From positions 33,542,317 through 33,606,316 of the forward strand of contig NC_133110.1 in NCBI RefSeq assembly GCF_022965805.1: 64,000 nt of DNA. The letters run 5' to 3'. The notes under the pieces were generated by a model that did not search any database, was not told where the DNA came from, and was given only the letters and a program-made list of their open reading frames with translations. Position 1 is the first letter of the stretch. Each line of letters begins with the position of its first letter. The DNA is from Primulina eburnea (taxonomy: Eukaryota > Streptophyta > Magnoliopsida > Lamiales > Gesneriaceae). The position numbers and the translations under genes are program-made. Below, piece after piece: positions 15,085 to 26,637 of the stretch.

Positions 15085-16523
15085 TGATAAGTGCAAGATT
15101 TGCACTTAATTTACCTTTGAATCCATTTTGAATTATGCTTGTTTCGAACATAATTACGCGTTTTTGGTTTGTTTATGTTGTCATTTCAGGAATGGAGAAA
15201 ATAGCGGACACGAAGCCAAGTGAACCAAGAAATGCAAGACCACGAGCACGCCATGGGACAGAAGTGCGCGCGCCATCGCGCCACTTCACGCGCAGTCGCG
15301 CGCACATACACTCAAGCCTCGGACAGAGCCTCACGCGCGCCCGCGCGTGATCCCCGCGCGAGATCACGCGCAGCCGCGCGCAATGATGTGCAGGATGATC
15401 GACAGTGGCTGGCGCGCCACCGCGCCAGTTCATGCGCACCCGCGCGTACAGACCCGAGAGCAACGCGCGCCAGCGCGACTTCATGCGCGACCGCGCGCAA
15501 ACATGCACGGGCAGATGAACAGCAACTCGCGTGCGCCGCATCCAGAATATTATAAATTGCGCGAACTAGGTCAAACTCGGGGTTAGCAGCCGTCACTGGA
15601 GAAACACAGGAGATCTTCAGCCGTCCAGGGAGAAAAAGACGCAAGAAACGGAGCGCCTAAACAAGATAGAGATTCAGAGTGCGGAGAACCATCACAAATA
15701 CGAAGAACGACGGATCTGGGGACAGAGACGACACTTCGAATTTGTTATCTTTTCCTTTGTTTCTTTATTTTATTGCGTAGCAATGTCTAGAATCACAAAC
15801 ATGTCTTGTTTTCTCTTGAATTTCGTGATGAACTAACTTTCCAGTCTAGAGAATGACGTAGCTTTGTGGACACGATGATTTGACGTGGTTATTTTATAAG
15901 ATTGAATTCCATTTCATGTTTACTTGTGTTTCTATGTGTTTATTTTACTGCAATTTACTGGCCATAAATTGTTGTTGTTTGATTAATTCTACAACTCGGG
16001 AGAGGGACTAGGATTATAGATCATTAGAACATATCGTTAAATGTTTATAGCGTTCGGAAGGCGTATAACTTTAGCGAGGCTTAGTAAGAACATTGTTTGC
16101 ATTTATCTATGAAATTTAGATTCTAATTAGGAGTAATTGAATCGAAGTTGATAGATACAGTTATTCGTCACTTGGGAAAGAGGGAATAAAATAATCTAAG
16201 TGTTCTTGGTCATTAAATAATTGGAATTCAGGAATATAAACTCAACAATGAATAATTATCGTGGAAACTTTGTGAAATCATTTCTCTAGATATTTTCTCT
16301 CATTGATATTTCTCAATTCGGTGATCTAATTAATTCATTGTTTTCAATTAATTCGTTTAAACAAACAAATCTGATTATTGATTTTTCTAGATAAAGTCTT
16401 GGCTATTTTAATTACAAGAATTGATATACATTTTTATACACACTCCTCGTGGGATCGACACTTGTACTCAAAAGTACATTTTACTATAACTTGACATCGT
16501 GCGCTTGCGAGCAGTTAAGAAAA
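15085..16523 (+). mobile_element. LTR-like block (Ty3/gypsy, Athila/Tat type), possible solo LTR
   Basis: Starts TGATAAGTGCAAGATTTGC and near its end has GTGGGATCGACACTTGTACT and ATCGTGCGCTTGCGAGC, features I associate with long LTRs of Athila/Tat elements. Flanks CTCGC (15080-15084) and CTCGA (16524-16528) match at four of five bases. The right end lacks a clean CA, so the end is uncertain. No internal coding region. Confidence 0.5.
15235..15545. repeat. CpG-rich degenerate tandem repeat
   Basis: Several degenerate units of the form CGCGCGCCA-CGCGCCA-CTTCA-TGCGCA-CCGCGCG, in otherwise AT-rich DNA. The open frames on both strands here are by-products of low stop density in CG-rich sequence and are not genes. 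Confidence 0.7.
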
Positions 16524-17080
16524 CTCGAGCCTCTGGTTGCCTGGGTAAATGACGTTTTGGGCACTCACCTACCCGGTTACTTATTAGCTCCATCTGCAAA
16601 TTTATCACGATCTGGGCTATCCTTTTAATGTACTGGGTTACCCATGACCCGGACTCTTCCGGGGTATCACCACCCCTTCCTTAAATATTCGGGCTAGAGT
16701 CTTACTTGTCGTCCCGATTAGTGAGGCTTGGACTTCTTCGGAAAGATAATCAATTTTTGCTATAAAAACATTGGGGCCTCATGCCTCTCAGACATAAGAT
16801 AAGATGATGGGGCCTCATACCTCCCGGGCTAAAGATAAGATGTTGGGGCCTCATGCCTCCCCGGCTTAGAAGATTTTTTTCGTTTTGTATTCTCGGGCAG
16901 TAGGGCAGATGTCATGATGATGTGTGCCCTAGAATTTGAACAGCCATAACATTCTGAATTCCGAGGAAGGGATCAGTCTGAGACGCCTTGATTTCTGAAA
17001 CCGTCTTTTCATATCCCTGCACAATTTCCAAGATGCATCCTGATCGCCCAATTTATCTTTAGGCCAACGGTTGAGATCAC
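16524..17080 (-). mobile_element. non-coding 3' region of a Tat-lineage Ty3/gypsy element
   Basis: Contains three spaced copies of GGGGCCTCATGCCTC (near 16773, 16809 and 16845, about 36 bp apart). The same unit recurs at 19213 and 19250 on the other side of the antisense gene, which ties both flanks to one element. No coding sequence. Confidence 0.5.
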
Positions 17081-17089
17081 TCACCTTCG

Positions 17090-18785
17090 CTCATACAAAA
17101 TGATGAACCCTCCTCATTTTACATTATTTTTTTGTTTGTCGGATGGGAGATAATGCTTTCTCGTTATCTGCCTGACTGAAAGCTCGCTTCCTTGACGATA
17201 TTACTTCGTCTCAGAAGGAATGGAAAGGACACTTCTTCTATATTTGCCTCCCGACTCCTCTTTATTGCTTGACTGGTTTCCTTCCTACTCTTCCTTCACA
17301 ACTCCCTCTTCCTTGGTCTTACAAGTTTGAGGAGCGTTACACCCGAAGCCAAGAGTTGGTAGAGGGGAAAAAGTTTTCTTCTTCCTCCCTGTTGACCGAG
17401 GAGAATCTAGTAGCTTACGGGTTGAGTGTCCGGTCTGAGGACCCTATAGACAAGGTAATTGATGAAGTGACAGGCTCAGGCGCTCAACCCGGTAACTTCT
17501 TCCCTTACATTTCCCTTCTATTATTTTTGTCCTTATCTTCTTTTCCTTTTTGGTGCATATAATTCTGAAAAGCAGGAGGCCTTTCCAAGAAGGTGGGCAG
17601 CCAAGAAGGCGGCCAAGGATAAAAAATAGGTAGCCCAGAAAGCTGCAGCTGAGAAGAAAAAATTGGCCCATCCAACGCTTTCCGGGGCTCGATCATCTAC
17701 TGCGGCCGAGGAAAAGATGGCCAGGCTAGATAGCTCCACCGGGCTGAAGACCAACAGGAGAGAGAAATGGTTCGGGCTGATTCCTCGGAAGATTCAGAGG
17801 ATCGCGTTCCTCTCATCTAGAGGAAAATGAAGGAGGTTGCAATCCTGGAGCTTGTCATCCTTGAGGGCAATAAAGTAGGAGACTGAGGCACCTCCCGATC
17901 AATCCAATCTACTCCTCCACTCACCGAGCCCCTCCACCTCGGCTTTCAAGAAGTCCGGGGCAATATTTTCTTGGAGGGAGCTACCCCTCAGGAGTCAAGC
18001 TCCTTAAGCAGATGCTTCTTCCTGCTGAGGAGGCACATCTGAAGAATTCTCTCCCCACCCCCAAGCTCTTCGAGAGATCAAACATTTTTTGTAAGTTCTG
18101 CTCTCTTTTCTTTTCTTTTTTTTTTTCTCTTTTTTTTTGCCAACTCCTTCTGAACACGATGTTCAAATGTTGTCTCGGCTTTCGAAGAGGTAGCAGCGGT
18201 GGCTACAAAGGAAGGTGGTCGGGCCCGAGCAACCCAAGAGCTTTATGAGCAACTCCAAGGAGAGCTGTCCCGGGTTCGATCAGCTCATGAAGAAATAGTC
18301 ACCGGCCTTCTAGCTGCCCTAGACACGTCCAACCAGCAATTGGCAACGACTCAAGAAGATCTGGGCAAAGGCCCGAGATGATGTTGAAGCCGGCCTTCCT
18401 GGGAGGAAGCATTTCAGGGGCTTATCTCTGCCTTAGAGTCAAAGAGTCATTATTTGACCGAGGAGTTAGAGAACCAAATGTCCCGGGCAACTTCTGATGA
18501 GACTGCCCTGGCTGCCTACATTCACTATCAAGATAAATGGCGAGCTTCCTTCCTTCAGTCTCCTGAATTAAAGACGGAGGTTGAGGATCTGGCTTACTCT
18601 TTCTTCTGAACCGGCTTTGACAATTGCTCCGAGAAATTTGAAGAGGCCGGGCTTATCCCAGAGGATAGAGAAAACTTTTCCAACTTTGAGAGAGCCACGA
18701 CATCACTTCCCAAGGATTCTGAGGAGGAGGAAGACACCAAAGAAGAGGAGCAGCCGGGCTCGAGTCAAATAGTTTTAGAATAGGA
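17090..18785 (+). pseudogene. antisense gene remnant inside the Tat-type element ('putative gypsy type transposon' protein)
   Basis: On the strand opposite to pol, a decayed frame reads SSQKEWKGHFFYICLPTPLY from 17206, continuing through LPWSYKFEERYTRSQELV and LLTEENLVAYGLS (to 17562). Later come a glutamate-rich, coiled-coil-like part (TQELYEQLQGELSRVRSAHEE, 18220-18300) and an acidic tail (18640-18780). The WK..FF motif, the order of parts and the antisense position resemble the extra antisense ORF known in plant Tat/Ogre elements, annotated in Pfam as Transposase_28 (putative gypsy type transposon). Several stops and frame changes make it non-functional. Its role in intact elements is unknown. 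Assignment by memory of the family; moderate confidence. Confidence 0.6.
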
Positions 18786-19358
18786 TTGTAAATTTTTTCC
18801 TTCCAATTTCTTTTATTGTAATCTTGGCCTTCAATCTTTTTTTTTAATGAAATATTTTTCTTTCACATGTCTTCATTTCGTAAATAGATCGAGGATACTT
18901 TAGATTTTCAAAATACCTGTCTTAAAAATAATCGGATTCTTTTCATACACTATTTTTTGTGGAATGTTAGATCTCAAAATTTTTTCTAAGTGTTGGAAAA
19001 TAATCGTGACTTTTAGGAAGTGATCGAGGACTCCTGCCCTTCGAGCCAAGGTATGATTCCTTGGTTTTAATAAACGTCTGGGGTAGGGAATCTCGAGCCA
19101 TGGTACGGGTCCTTGGACTTTGTAAATGATCGGGGTACGGGTCCCTAGACTTTGTAAATGATTGGGGTACGGAGCCGCGATCCAGGGTACAGGTCCCTGG
19201 ACTTATAGAATATCTGGGGCCTCATGCCTCCCGGGTTTTAATAGATTACCGGGGCCTCATGCCTCTCGGTTTAGATATAACGTTTCACAAGCTTTTTTTA
19301 GAAGAAAAGAACTTCATTTTACTTCAAGTAATGAGTACATTTCAAGCATAATATTTTT
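18786..19358 (-). repeat. spacer of the Tat-type element with short tandem repeats
   Basis: Between the antisense gene and integrase. Repeats of the type GGTACGGGTCCTTGGACTTTGTAAATGATCGGG occur three to four times in degenerate form (19098-19205), followed by two GGGGCCTCATGCCTC units (about 19213 and 19250). Confidence 0.55.
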
Positions 19359-21543
19359 TCAAGTGAAAGATATTTCACGGTCTCTTAAGTGAGGGTCCTG
19401 AGCATCTTCCATGTAAAAGGCTCTCGAGCTAACTTTCCGAGTAATTTTGAAGGTTCCTTCCCATCGAGCTCCTAGCTTGCCCACATCTCTAGCTGGATTT
19501 ACTATATTCATTACTAGATATCCTATCTGAAAGTACCGAATCCAGACCCACTTATTATATGATTTCATTACCCGTCCTCGATAACTTTCCATATGAACCA
19601 TCACTCGTTCTCTCTTCTCTTCCACCAAATCTAGTTCCATTGCCCATCTCTGATCATTATCAACCGGGTAAGATTCTACCAGGGCGAAAGATTGCCCAAT
19701 TTCCACAGGTAGTATTGCTTCAGAACCATAAACCAGATTGAAAGAAGTTTCTTGAGTAGGCGCGCGTGGTGTAGTTTTGTATGCCCAGAGAACACTAGGC
19801 AGCTCATCCACCCAGTCTTTTCCTTTGCCTTACAGTCGAGTTTTTAAGGCCTGCACAATAATTCTATTTATTACCTCTGTCTGCCCATTTGCTTGCGAGT
19901 AAGCAACTGAGGTGAAAGACTGAGCGATCTTCATTTCTTGGCACCAGAACGTTATCTTATTTCCTTGAAACTGCCTTCCATTATCTGAAATTAATCTTCT
20001 GGGGATCCCGAACTGGCATACGAAGTTTTTCCATAGAAACTTCAACACTTCTTCCACGGTGATTTTTTAGCCAAAGGTTCAGCCTCGACCCATTTGGAGA
20101 AGTAGTCTACTGCTACCAAGAGAAACTTCTTTTGAGCTCGAGTGACTGGAAAGGGTCCAACAATGTACATTCCCCACTGGTCGAAAGGACAAGATGCCCA
20201 AATAAGCTTCATATGAGTGGTCGGGCTGTGCTGAAATTTAGAATGATGTTGACATCTTTCACATGCTCGGACCACCCGGAAAGAGTCTTGGCTTATGCTA
20301 GGCCACCAGAATCCAACCAACATTTCTTTTCGGGCCAACATTGTGTCCCCCAATATGCTCCACGCAACATCCCCCATGTATTTCCTGGAGGACATATCAT
20401 ACCTCTTCCATAGCTAAGCATTTCAACAAAAGGTCTCTGGCATGATATCATGTATAAAATTTTATTCAAAAAAACGAACCCGGGAGCTTTTTTTATCTTC
20501 TAGGCTTGAGCTCGATCCTCGGGTAATATATCACGGGCAATGAATTTGATCAGATGTGTCATCCATGAGCTCTCTTGCCTTGGTAGCATTTCCTCCTCGG
20601 TAAAAAGAATCAGCCGAGTGACATGTAATACTTCTCGAGTATTGACTTCTGATAAGGAGGCAGCCATTTTATCCAAGGCATCTGCTTCACCGTTCTCACT
20701 TCGAGGGATCTACTCAATGCTCCAATCCACAAAAGATTGTACCTGGATTTTAATGAGTTTTAAGTACTTGAGCATTTTTTCATCCTTGGCTTAATAAACT
20801 CCCTTTATTTGTTGAGTAACGAATTGTGAATCGGAGTAAAGAATGACTCGGGAGGCTCCTATTTCCCAGGCAGCACGTATGCCAGCGAGAAAGCATCGTA
20901 TTATGCTTTGTTGCTGTTGACCTGGGAGTCAATTCTTAGGGCCAACTTATTTTTTTCTCCCGGGGGCGCTATTATCACTACTCCGACTCAACATCCGAAT
21001 AAACTTGCTGCTCCATCTAGAAATACTCTCCATACTTTTTCCTCATTTGGCTGAATCACTTCTGAAAGGAATCCGACAGGGCTTGTGCTTTGATGGCAAC
21101 CTGGGGCTTGTATTCAATATCATATTCTACCATCTCTACTGTCCATTTTATCATTCTTCCAAAAACTTCTGGATGAGTCATAATCCTCCCAAGAGGAATG
21201 TTGGTGAGCACAATGATTGGATGTGAGAAAATAAGGTCGTAATTTTCGACTAATCATGACCAGGGCCAAAGCTATCATCACCATTTCATTGTACAGGAGC
21301 TCAGATCCCCTGAGAGCGTGGTTGACATAATACACAAGCTTCTGGTCAGATACCTCTTCCCGTATAAGCATCGAGATGACTTTATACTCAGTATTAGATA
21401 AGTAGATAAACAATTTTTCCCCTGGCTCTGGCTTTACCAAGACTGGCAGCTCTGGTAGGTGACTCTTGAGTTCTTTAAATGCTTATTCATACTTTTCATT
21501 CCAACCAAATTTTTGCGCCTTCCGGAGGATTTGAAAGAATGGA
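19359..21543 (-). pseudogene. Tat-lineage Ty3/gypsy pol remnant: RT end, RNase H, integrase
   Basis: Read on the minus strand. From 21540 down: FFQILRKAQKFGW and ELPVLVKPEPGEKLFIYLS (end of RT/start of RNase H). Then come a broken RNase H, H2C2-type GFWWPS....CERCQHHSK (about 20395-20250), and the integrase core with DQWGM.IVGPFP, VAVDYFSKWVEAEPL, GIPRRLISDNGRQFQ and YSQANGQTEVINR. Last is the Tat-typical ELPSVLWAYKTTPRAPTQE and YGSEAILPVEI. Frames break at least four times. The 5' half (gag, protease, most of RT) is missing; the sequence stops abruptly at about 21543 beside an LTR-like repeat. Confidence 0.85.
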
Positions 21544-22461
21544 TATAGATCAGCTAAACTAAACTAAAATGACCTAACTGAACTAGAACGCTCAAACTGA
21601 AAGGACATCAGTTAGAACTGATATATACGAGCTAAACTGATCAGTCGACTAGTTTAACTCCTGATCAGTTAGTCACGTCATCAGTTGCAATTTAAATCTC
21701 AATAGACAAAACTGACAGTCTATGGCAAAGGAGAACATATAAAGCATAACAGTCTGATACATCGTACATATTTCAGAAAAAGTCATCTACATGGACTAAA
21801 AGACGATTCAACAGATATTAATCATTTACTATATTCAGTGTGACTGTTAGAATCGAAGACTATATATAGCTGATGAATTCAGTCGAAGAAGAATGATACA
21901 CGGTTAAAGAACATTCACGTATAACTACATCAAGAATAAATCAGTCAGTTGCGAGTCACACTCGAGATTATTCAACTTACAAATCGCAACATTTAGCTTT
22001 CACTTCAGTGATTTATTCGTAGCATTCAGGCTATTTATTAAAGCTATTCAGTTATCAACTGATAAGTAAGAAAGAAAAGCTAAGAGTTTCAGTTTGACAT
22101 TGTGTAAGTCCAACTGAAATGGGTTATTACAATTCTTTGTAATCAGTCAAATTCTTTCAGTGAATTCCTATTCTTACGATAGAAGAAGTAATGTAGGAGT
22201 AACTGAAGTTTCCAAACATCTATAAAACTCTTTGTTCTATCATTTTATTCATTATGTTATCGATATTTTAGCAAAAAATATTCAATCTATCATTCAGTTT
22301 GTTTCTGCACTAATATTCTTAGTTAACTGGTCGATATTGACACACAATATCTTAGAACTAGTTCATTAAATTAAATAATTCATATTTGAAAAGATTTCAA
22401 AAACCGAAGTGTTTATTCATCCTTTTTCTAAACACATCATCTTCATTAACCGATCCTAACA
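21540..22461 (-). mobile_element. LTR-like sequence abutting the truncated Tat element
   Basis: Minus-strand reading starts TGTTAGGATCGGTTAATG (22461). The plus-strand left edge is TGGATATAGATC. The sequence is unusually dense in AACTGA/TCAGTT words. It has no coding content. TG...CA-type ends suggest a solo or truncated LTR, but no target duplication was found, so the type is uncertain. Confidence 0.35.
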
Positions 22462-22734
22462 ACATGAGTGGGAAAATTTAGTAAAATATTATTCTATTGA
22501 TGTTTGTGTTTTTTCTTAAAATTTAGATTAAATTTAGTTGAAATTCATTTTCATTTTTTCATTGAATCTCAAAGCTCCGACATAGCAGTCCAAATTGCAA
22601 CAAAAAATTGTGAGTGTGAGTATTACCACTCTTTTTGTGTATAATTAGTTTAATAGGTACTTGTATTCACAATATCGTTGAATTTTATTTGATCAGTGAG
22701 TACAATAAATATTTTTAAATTACTAAAAACAATT

Positions 22735-22739
22735 AATGT
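22735..22739. repeat. 5' TSD (AATGT) of the copia element
   Basis: AATGT directly before the 5' LTR is repeated at 49757-49761 directly after the 3' LTR. Confidence 0.85.
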
Positions 22740-22991
22740 TGTTGAAAATAAAGAATTATTGAATGTTGAAAAATAAGAGTTGAAATATCTGAATGTTGAA
22801 AATAAGAGTTGTAAATATTGAAAATTAGCGTGTGATTGTGTATATAATGATGAATTTATTTTTGGATTATTTCCAAATAAATTCTATAAATATGTCTCTC
22901 AATTTGTGAATAAAATCACAATTGAGAGAGAAAATTTTATAAAGTCTGTAGTTTGAGATTTTTACTTTTACCGTAATTTTCACTTTTAATA
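22740..22991 (+). repeat. copia 5' LTR and adjoining primer-binding region
   Basis: A 252-bp LTR beginning TGTTGAAAATAAAGAATT and ending TTTTAATA (the usual CA has become TA). It is followed by AGTTATCAGCACGATACTCG, a primer-binding-type leader start typical of many plant copia elements. Confidence 0.85.
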
Positions 22992-23134
22992 AGTTATCAG
23001 CACGATACTCGAAAGTTCGTTTCTTCATTTTTTCCAAGCTAAAAAACACAAGAAAAAATGTAACAATATTCAAAAGTAAGAGTATTTACTTTACTGTTTA
23101 TTTATTTTTATTGTATATATATTTAATGTATAAT

Positions 23135-23425
23135 ATCATGTCATTATATAAAAGGAGTCTATGACACCTCATTATAATAACGTGATGTGATTACACTGCT
23201 TATATAATTTTATTGTGTTACTGTTTAATTATTGTATATATATATATATTTGAATACTATCACGTTATTATATAAAAGGAGTCTATGACACCTCGTTATA
23301 ATAATGTGATGTGATTATTTCACTATTTATATATTTTTACTGTATTATATAATAATTATACATATATTTGTTTAATGTCACAATATTATATATGAGTCCC
23401 TGACACCTCATTATAATATTTTGAT
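23135..23425 (+). repeat. three tandem stem-loop units in the copia leader
   Basis: Units at 23135-23186, 23259-23310 and 23377-23425 (spacing 124 and about 119 bp). Each has a 12-14-bp AT-rich outer stem (for example ATCACGTTATTATA with TATAATAATGTGAT). Each also has an invariant inner GAGTC...GACACCTC that makes a short second stem around a three-base loop (TAT, TAT, CCT). It lies between the 5' LTR and gag. See findings for compensatory changes. Confidence 0.75.
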
Positions 23426-23849
23426 GTGATATACATAATTATTTAAACATGATTAACATTATATACATCATATTATTACCATAAAATTTACATATACATA
23501 CATTTATTTTTTTAAGATTTTGTAACGGTCATAAATAGTCATAAACAGCTAGTTTTTATCCTATAAATATGATTTTATAAACACGTTCAACCATTCCAAA
23601 CTTATTCTTCCTCCCTAAAAATTTTCTCCATCAAAATTTTCGAAGAAGAAGAAGATGACTCTATCAAGGATATTTTGTATAATTATTTTGGTTATTATTC
23701 TCACTAGTCTTGTATTTATCGGATAATATATGCCTCATGTTTTTCTTTATTTTTAAGAATGTTTTTGTTTATAATTTAGCCGTTACTTTTTATTGTCATA
23801 TTGATAAAACTTAACAAATAAAATGCATTGTTATTTTTCTAATACCACC

Positions 23850-24780
23850 ATGTCAAATTTGACAAAACTCGAATTTGTTGCGCTCGACATTATAGGAAAA
23901 AATTATATGTCATTGACTCTTGATGTAGAAATACATCTTGAGTCATTGGATCTAAGCGAGACCATTAAAGAAAATGGTATCTCTTCATCACAAGAAAAAT
24001 CAAAAGCTGTAATATTTTTGCATCGACATTTTGATAAAGGTTTAAAATGTGAATATCTCCTCGAAAAAGATCACATGGTTTCGTGGAAAGGATTAAAAGA
24101 AATATTTGAACATATAAGGGAAGTTATAATTTCGACCGCCCGTGATGAATGAAATATGTTCCGATTCCAAGATTTAAAGATTTAGTGATTACAATTCGGC
24201 GATGTATCGAATAATCTTGCAATTAAAATTTTGTGGACATGAGGTTACAGAATCGGAATTGCTTGAAAAAATATTTTCTATGTTTCACGCATCAAATATA
24301 ACTCTACAACAATAATATAGAGTGCATGGATTTGCAAGATATTTTGAACTTATCGCTTTTCTTCTTGTGACGGAAAAGAACAACGAGCTGCTAATGAGAA
24401 ATCATCAGTCTCAACCAACTGGATCAAAAACATTTCCAAAAATAAATGTTGTAAATAAAAATGAATTTAAACCTGGAAACCAAAATCAAATTCAGAGACA
24501 AGGTTTTGGTCGAGGTCGTGGTCGTGGACGTGGACGTGGAAGTGGTCGTGGTCACGGCCGTGGTTTTGAAACAATCGAGAGAGTTACTTCTATAACTCAT
24601 CACAAAAGGTGTCACGAACCACCCACTGAAAATCACTCAAAACGATTAGAAAGTTCTTGTTTTAGATTTCTTGCACTCCAGGACATTGGTCTCGTATTTG
24701 TCGAGCCACTGAGTATCTTTGCAAGCTCTATAAAGAATCGATAAAGGGGAAAGAAAAAAAGACCAACTTCACTGAACGCA
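23850..24780 (+). pseudogene. copia gag remnant
   Basis: Starts MSNLTKLEFVALDIIGKNY at 23850, the typical N-terminus of one large plant copia group. It continues with KAVIFLHRHF...LKCEYL and VSWKGLKEIFEH. TGA at 24150 replaces a conserved Trp codon. After frame changes, SELI-like ..FELIAFLLVTEKNNELLMRNHQ.. (24340-24410) leads into an Arg-Gly repeat tail (RGRGRGRGRGSGRGHGRG, about 24509-24565). A degenerate zinc knuckle follows with GHWSR.C..TEYL in shifted frames (about 24650-24720). Non-functional. Confidence 0.8.
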
Positions 24781-25139
24781 GTTACTGTTTGAGTGATTCG
24801 ACTCATTTTGATGGTACATATTTTCTGAATGATTTCTTTGTAAAATAATCAATATGCTGGTGGAATATAAATGAAAAATATTGATGCTGCAGATTTTCTC
24901 AACGATTCTCTGAAAATGAACAATATATTGGTGGAATATAAATGTAAAATAATTTATTTTTCATGTACTCATATGATAATGTCTTATTGTATAATTATGA
25001 TATGCCTTATCTTTTTCAATAAATTACATATATATTGTCAGCAATTTTTTTTCATTGCATATTTTTGTTTTATGAATTTTAAATATGGAAACTGCTATGA
25101 ACAAAGCTAAACAAGGAACTAATCCTATAGAAGTTTGCA

Positions 25140-25846
25140 TACATGATAGTGGTACGACACACTATTCTTCGAGATAAAAGATATCTCTTAGAACTAAAAT
25201 CAACAAAAACAATGGTGAATATAATATCAGGTCTTGTAGACTTGATAAAAGGTTGTGGTAAAGCACATTTTTTGTTACCTAATGGTACACAATTTCTGAT
25301 AAATAATGCTTTGTGTTCACCACAATCGAAAAAAAAATTTGTTGATTTTTAATGACATATATTCCCATGGGTATGATACTCAGACAATAAATGAAGAAAA
25401 TAAGAAATATATGTGTTTTACCACATATAAATCAGGAAAAAAATATGTAGTTGAAAAACTACCAATGCTCCCTATTGGATTGCATTATACATATATAAGT
25501 CCAATTGAATCAAACATGGTAGTTGATAATTCTTTGATACTGATCAATTGACATGATCGATTAGGACATCCTGGTTCAATAATGATACGAAGAATTATAG
25601 AAAATACACATGGTCATCCGTTAAAAGACCTGAAGATCTTTCAAAACAATAAGTTTCAATGCAAAGCATGTTCTATTGGAAAACTTATTATAAGACCATC
25701 ACCAGCTAAAATCCAAACGGAATCACTCATGTTTCTTGAACGTATTCAGGGTGATATTTGTGGACCAATTCATCCATCCTGTGGACCATTTAGATATTTT
25801 ATGATATGGATCGATGTCTCCAACAGATGGTCACATGTATGTTTAT
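25140..25846 (+). pseudogene. copia protease and integrase N-terminal part, interrupted by a solo LTR
   Basis: DSGTTH (about 25145) is the protease active-site motif, followed after a one-base frame change by TILRDKRYLLELK, ISG.VDLIKGCGKA.FLLPNGT and SPQSK. The GAG-pre-integrase zinc part has HDRLGHPGS....H..CKACS-type motifs (25550-25680). The integrase core starts with RIQGDICGPIHPSCGPFRYFM.WIDVS (25740-25825). The frame ends at VCLL, where the 25847 insertion lies. It resumes with STRNVTFARLLAQ at 26644. Confidence 0.82.
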
Positions 25847-26637
25847 TATAATGGCCCGAAAATTCGCGTTTGAAAATTTGCGGAAAAATTAAAAAATTTC
25901 TTTTTTGAGATTTATGCGATATTGCTTGTGGCTACTTCACTATCATGGTTTCACCTGGTGGTCACTTACCGGTTCAGTTCAGTTCATCCCGGTGGTCACT
26001 TACCGGTCACACCCAGTATACTGTGGCATTAGTCTGATCAGACGATTATTACTTCACCCGGTGATCACTTACAGATCAGTTCAATGCAGGGGCCACTTGC
26101 GTAGACTATAAACTCACGAGAAGATTTTTACATGCTATTTCATTATAGGGCTCCAAGGAGCAAACATTTTCATTATTATTCTCAGTTCAGTTACGCACAT
26201 ATTATAATTGCTCATGATAAGTTATTTTAACGTTATGCCTCATGACATGATATTTTTACTCCCATGAAATTTTATTATATTATTTACTCGTTATTTACGA
26301 TATATGCATGCTGAGTCTTTAGACTCACTAGACTTGATTGTTGTAGGTACTGATGAGGTGGGGACCGAGGGCAGGCACCAGTGAGCTAGCTTGGGTCAGC
26401 AGTAGTGGGACCCAAGGACCTCATTTTTCAGCATTTATTATTTTATGATCAAACATTTTTATCTGTCGTTGGATTATTTTTAAACGGTTGTGTCGCAAAC
26501 ATTAAATTCTTCCGCTGTCATTTTGAATATTAAACTTTACTTATCAGTTTAACTTATGAATGAGACATTTTAATATTTAAAAAGAAATTTTTTAATTTTT
26601 TCGTAAATTTTCAAACGCTAATTTTCGGGCCATTATA
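25847..26637 (+). mobile_element. solo LTR in the copia integrase, TSD TTTAT
   Basis: A 791-bp insertion flanked by TTTAT (25842-25846 and 26638-26642). Removing it plus one TSD rejoins GTATGTTTATTATCAACCCG, which restores the VCLL-STRN reading frame. The ends TATAATGGCCCGAAAATT and AATTTTCGGGCCATTATA form an unusually long inverted repeat (about 50 bp, imperfect), with terminal TG/CA changed to TA/TA. It contains TCTTTAGACTCACTAGACTTG and GGGGACCGAGGGC, shared inverted with 57157-57500, so it belongs to a Ty3/gypsy LTR family. Confidence 0.85.

Noticed and set aside
15173..15644. Several overlapping open frames on both strands (Ala/Arg-rich)
   Set aside because: They arise from the CG-rich tandem repeat, which lacks AT-rich stop codons. 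There is no start context, no domain, and all frames are equally open.
17444..17754. Three minus-strand frames rich in Phe/Leu
   Set aside because: They are shadows opposite the antisense gene remnant, whose plus-strand motifs are recognisable.
25847..26637. DNA transposon because of the long inverted ends
   Set aside because: The 5-bp duplication and segments shared with a long Ty3/gypsy-type LTR at 57157 fit a solo LTR better.
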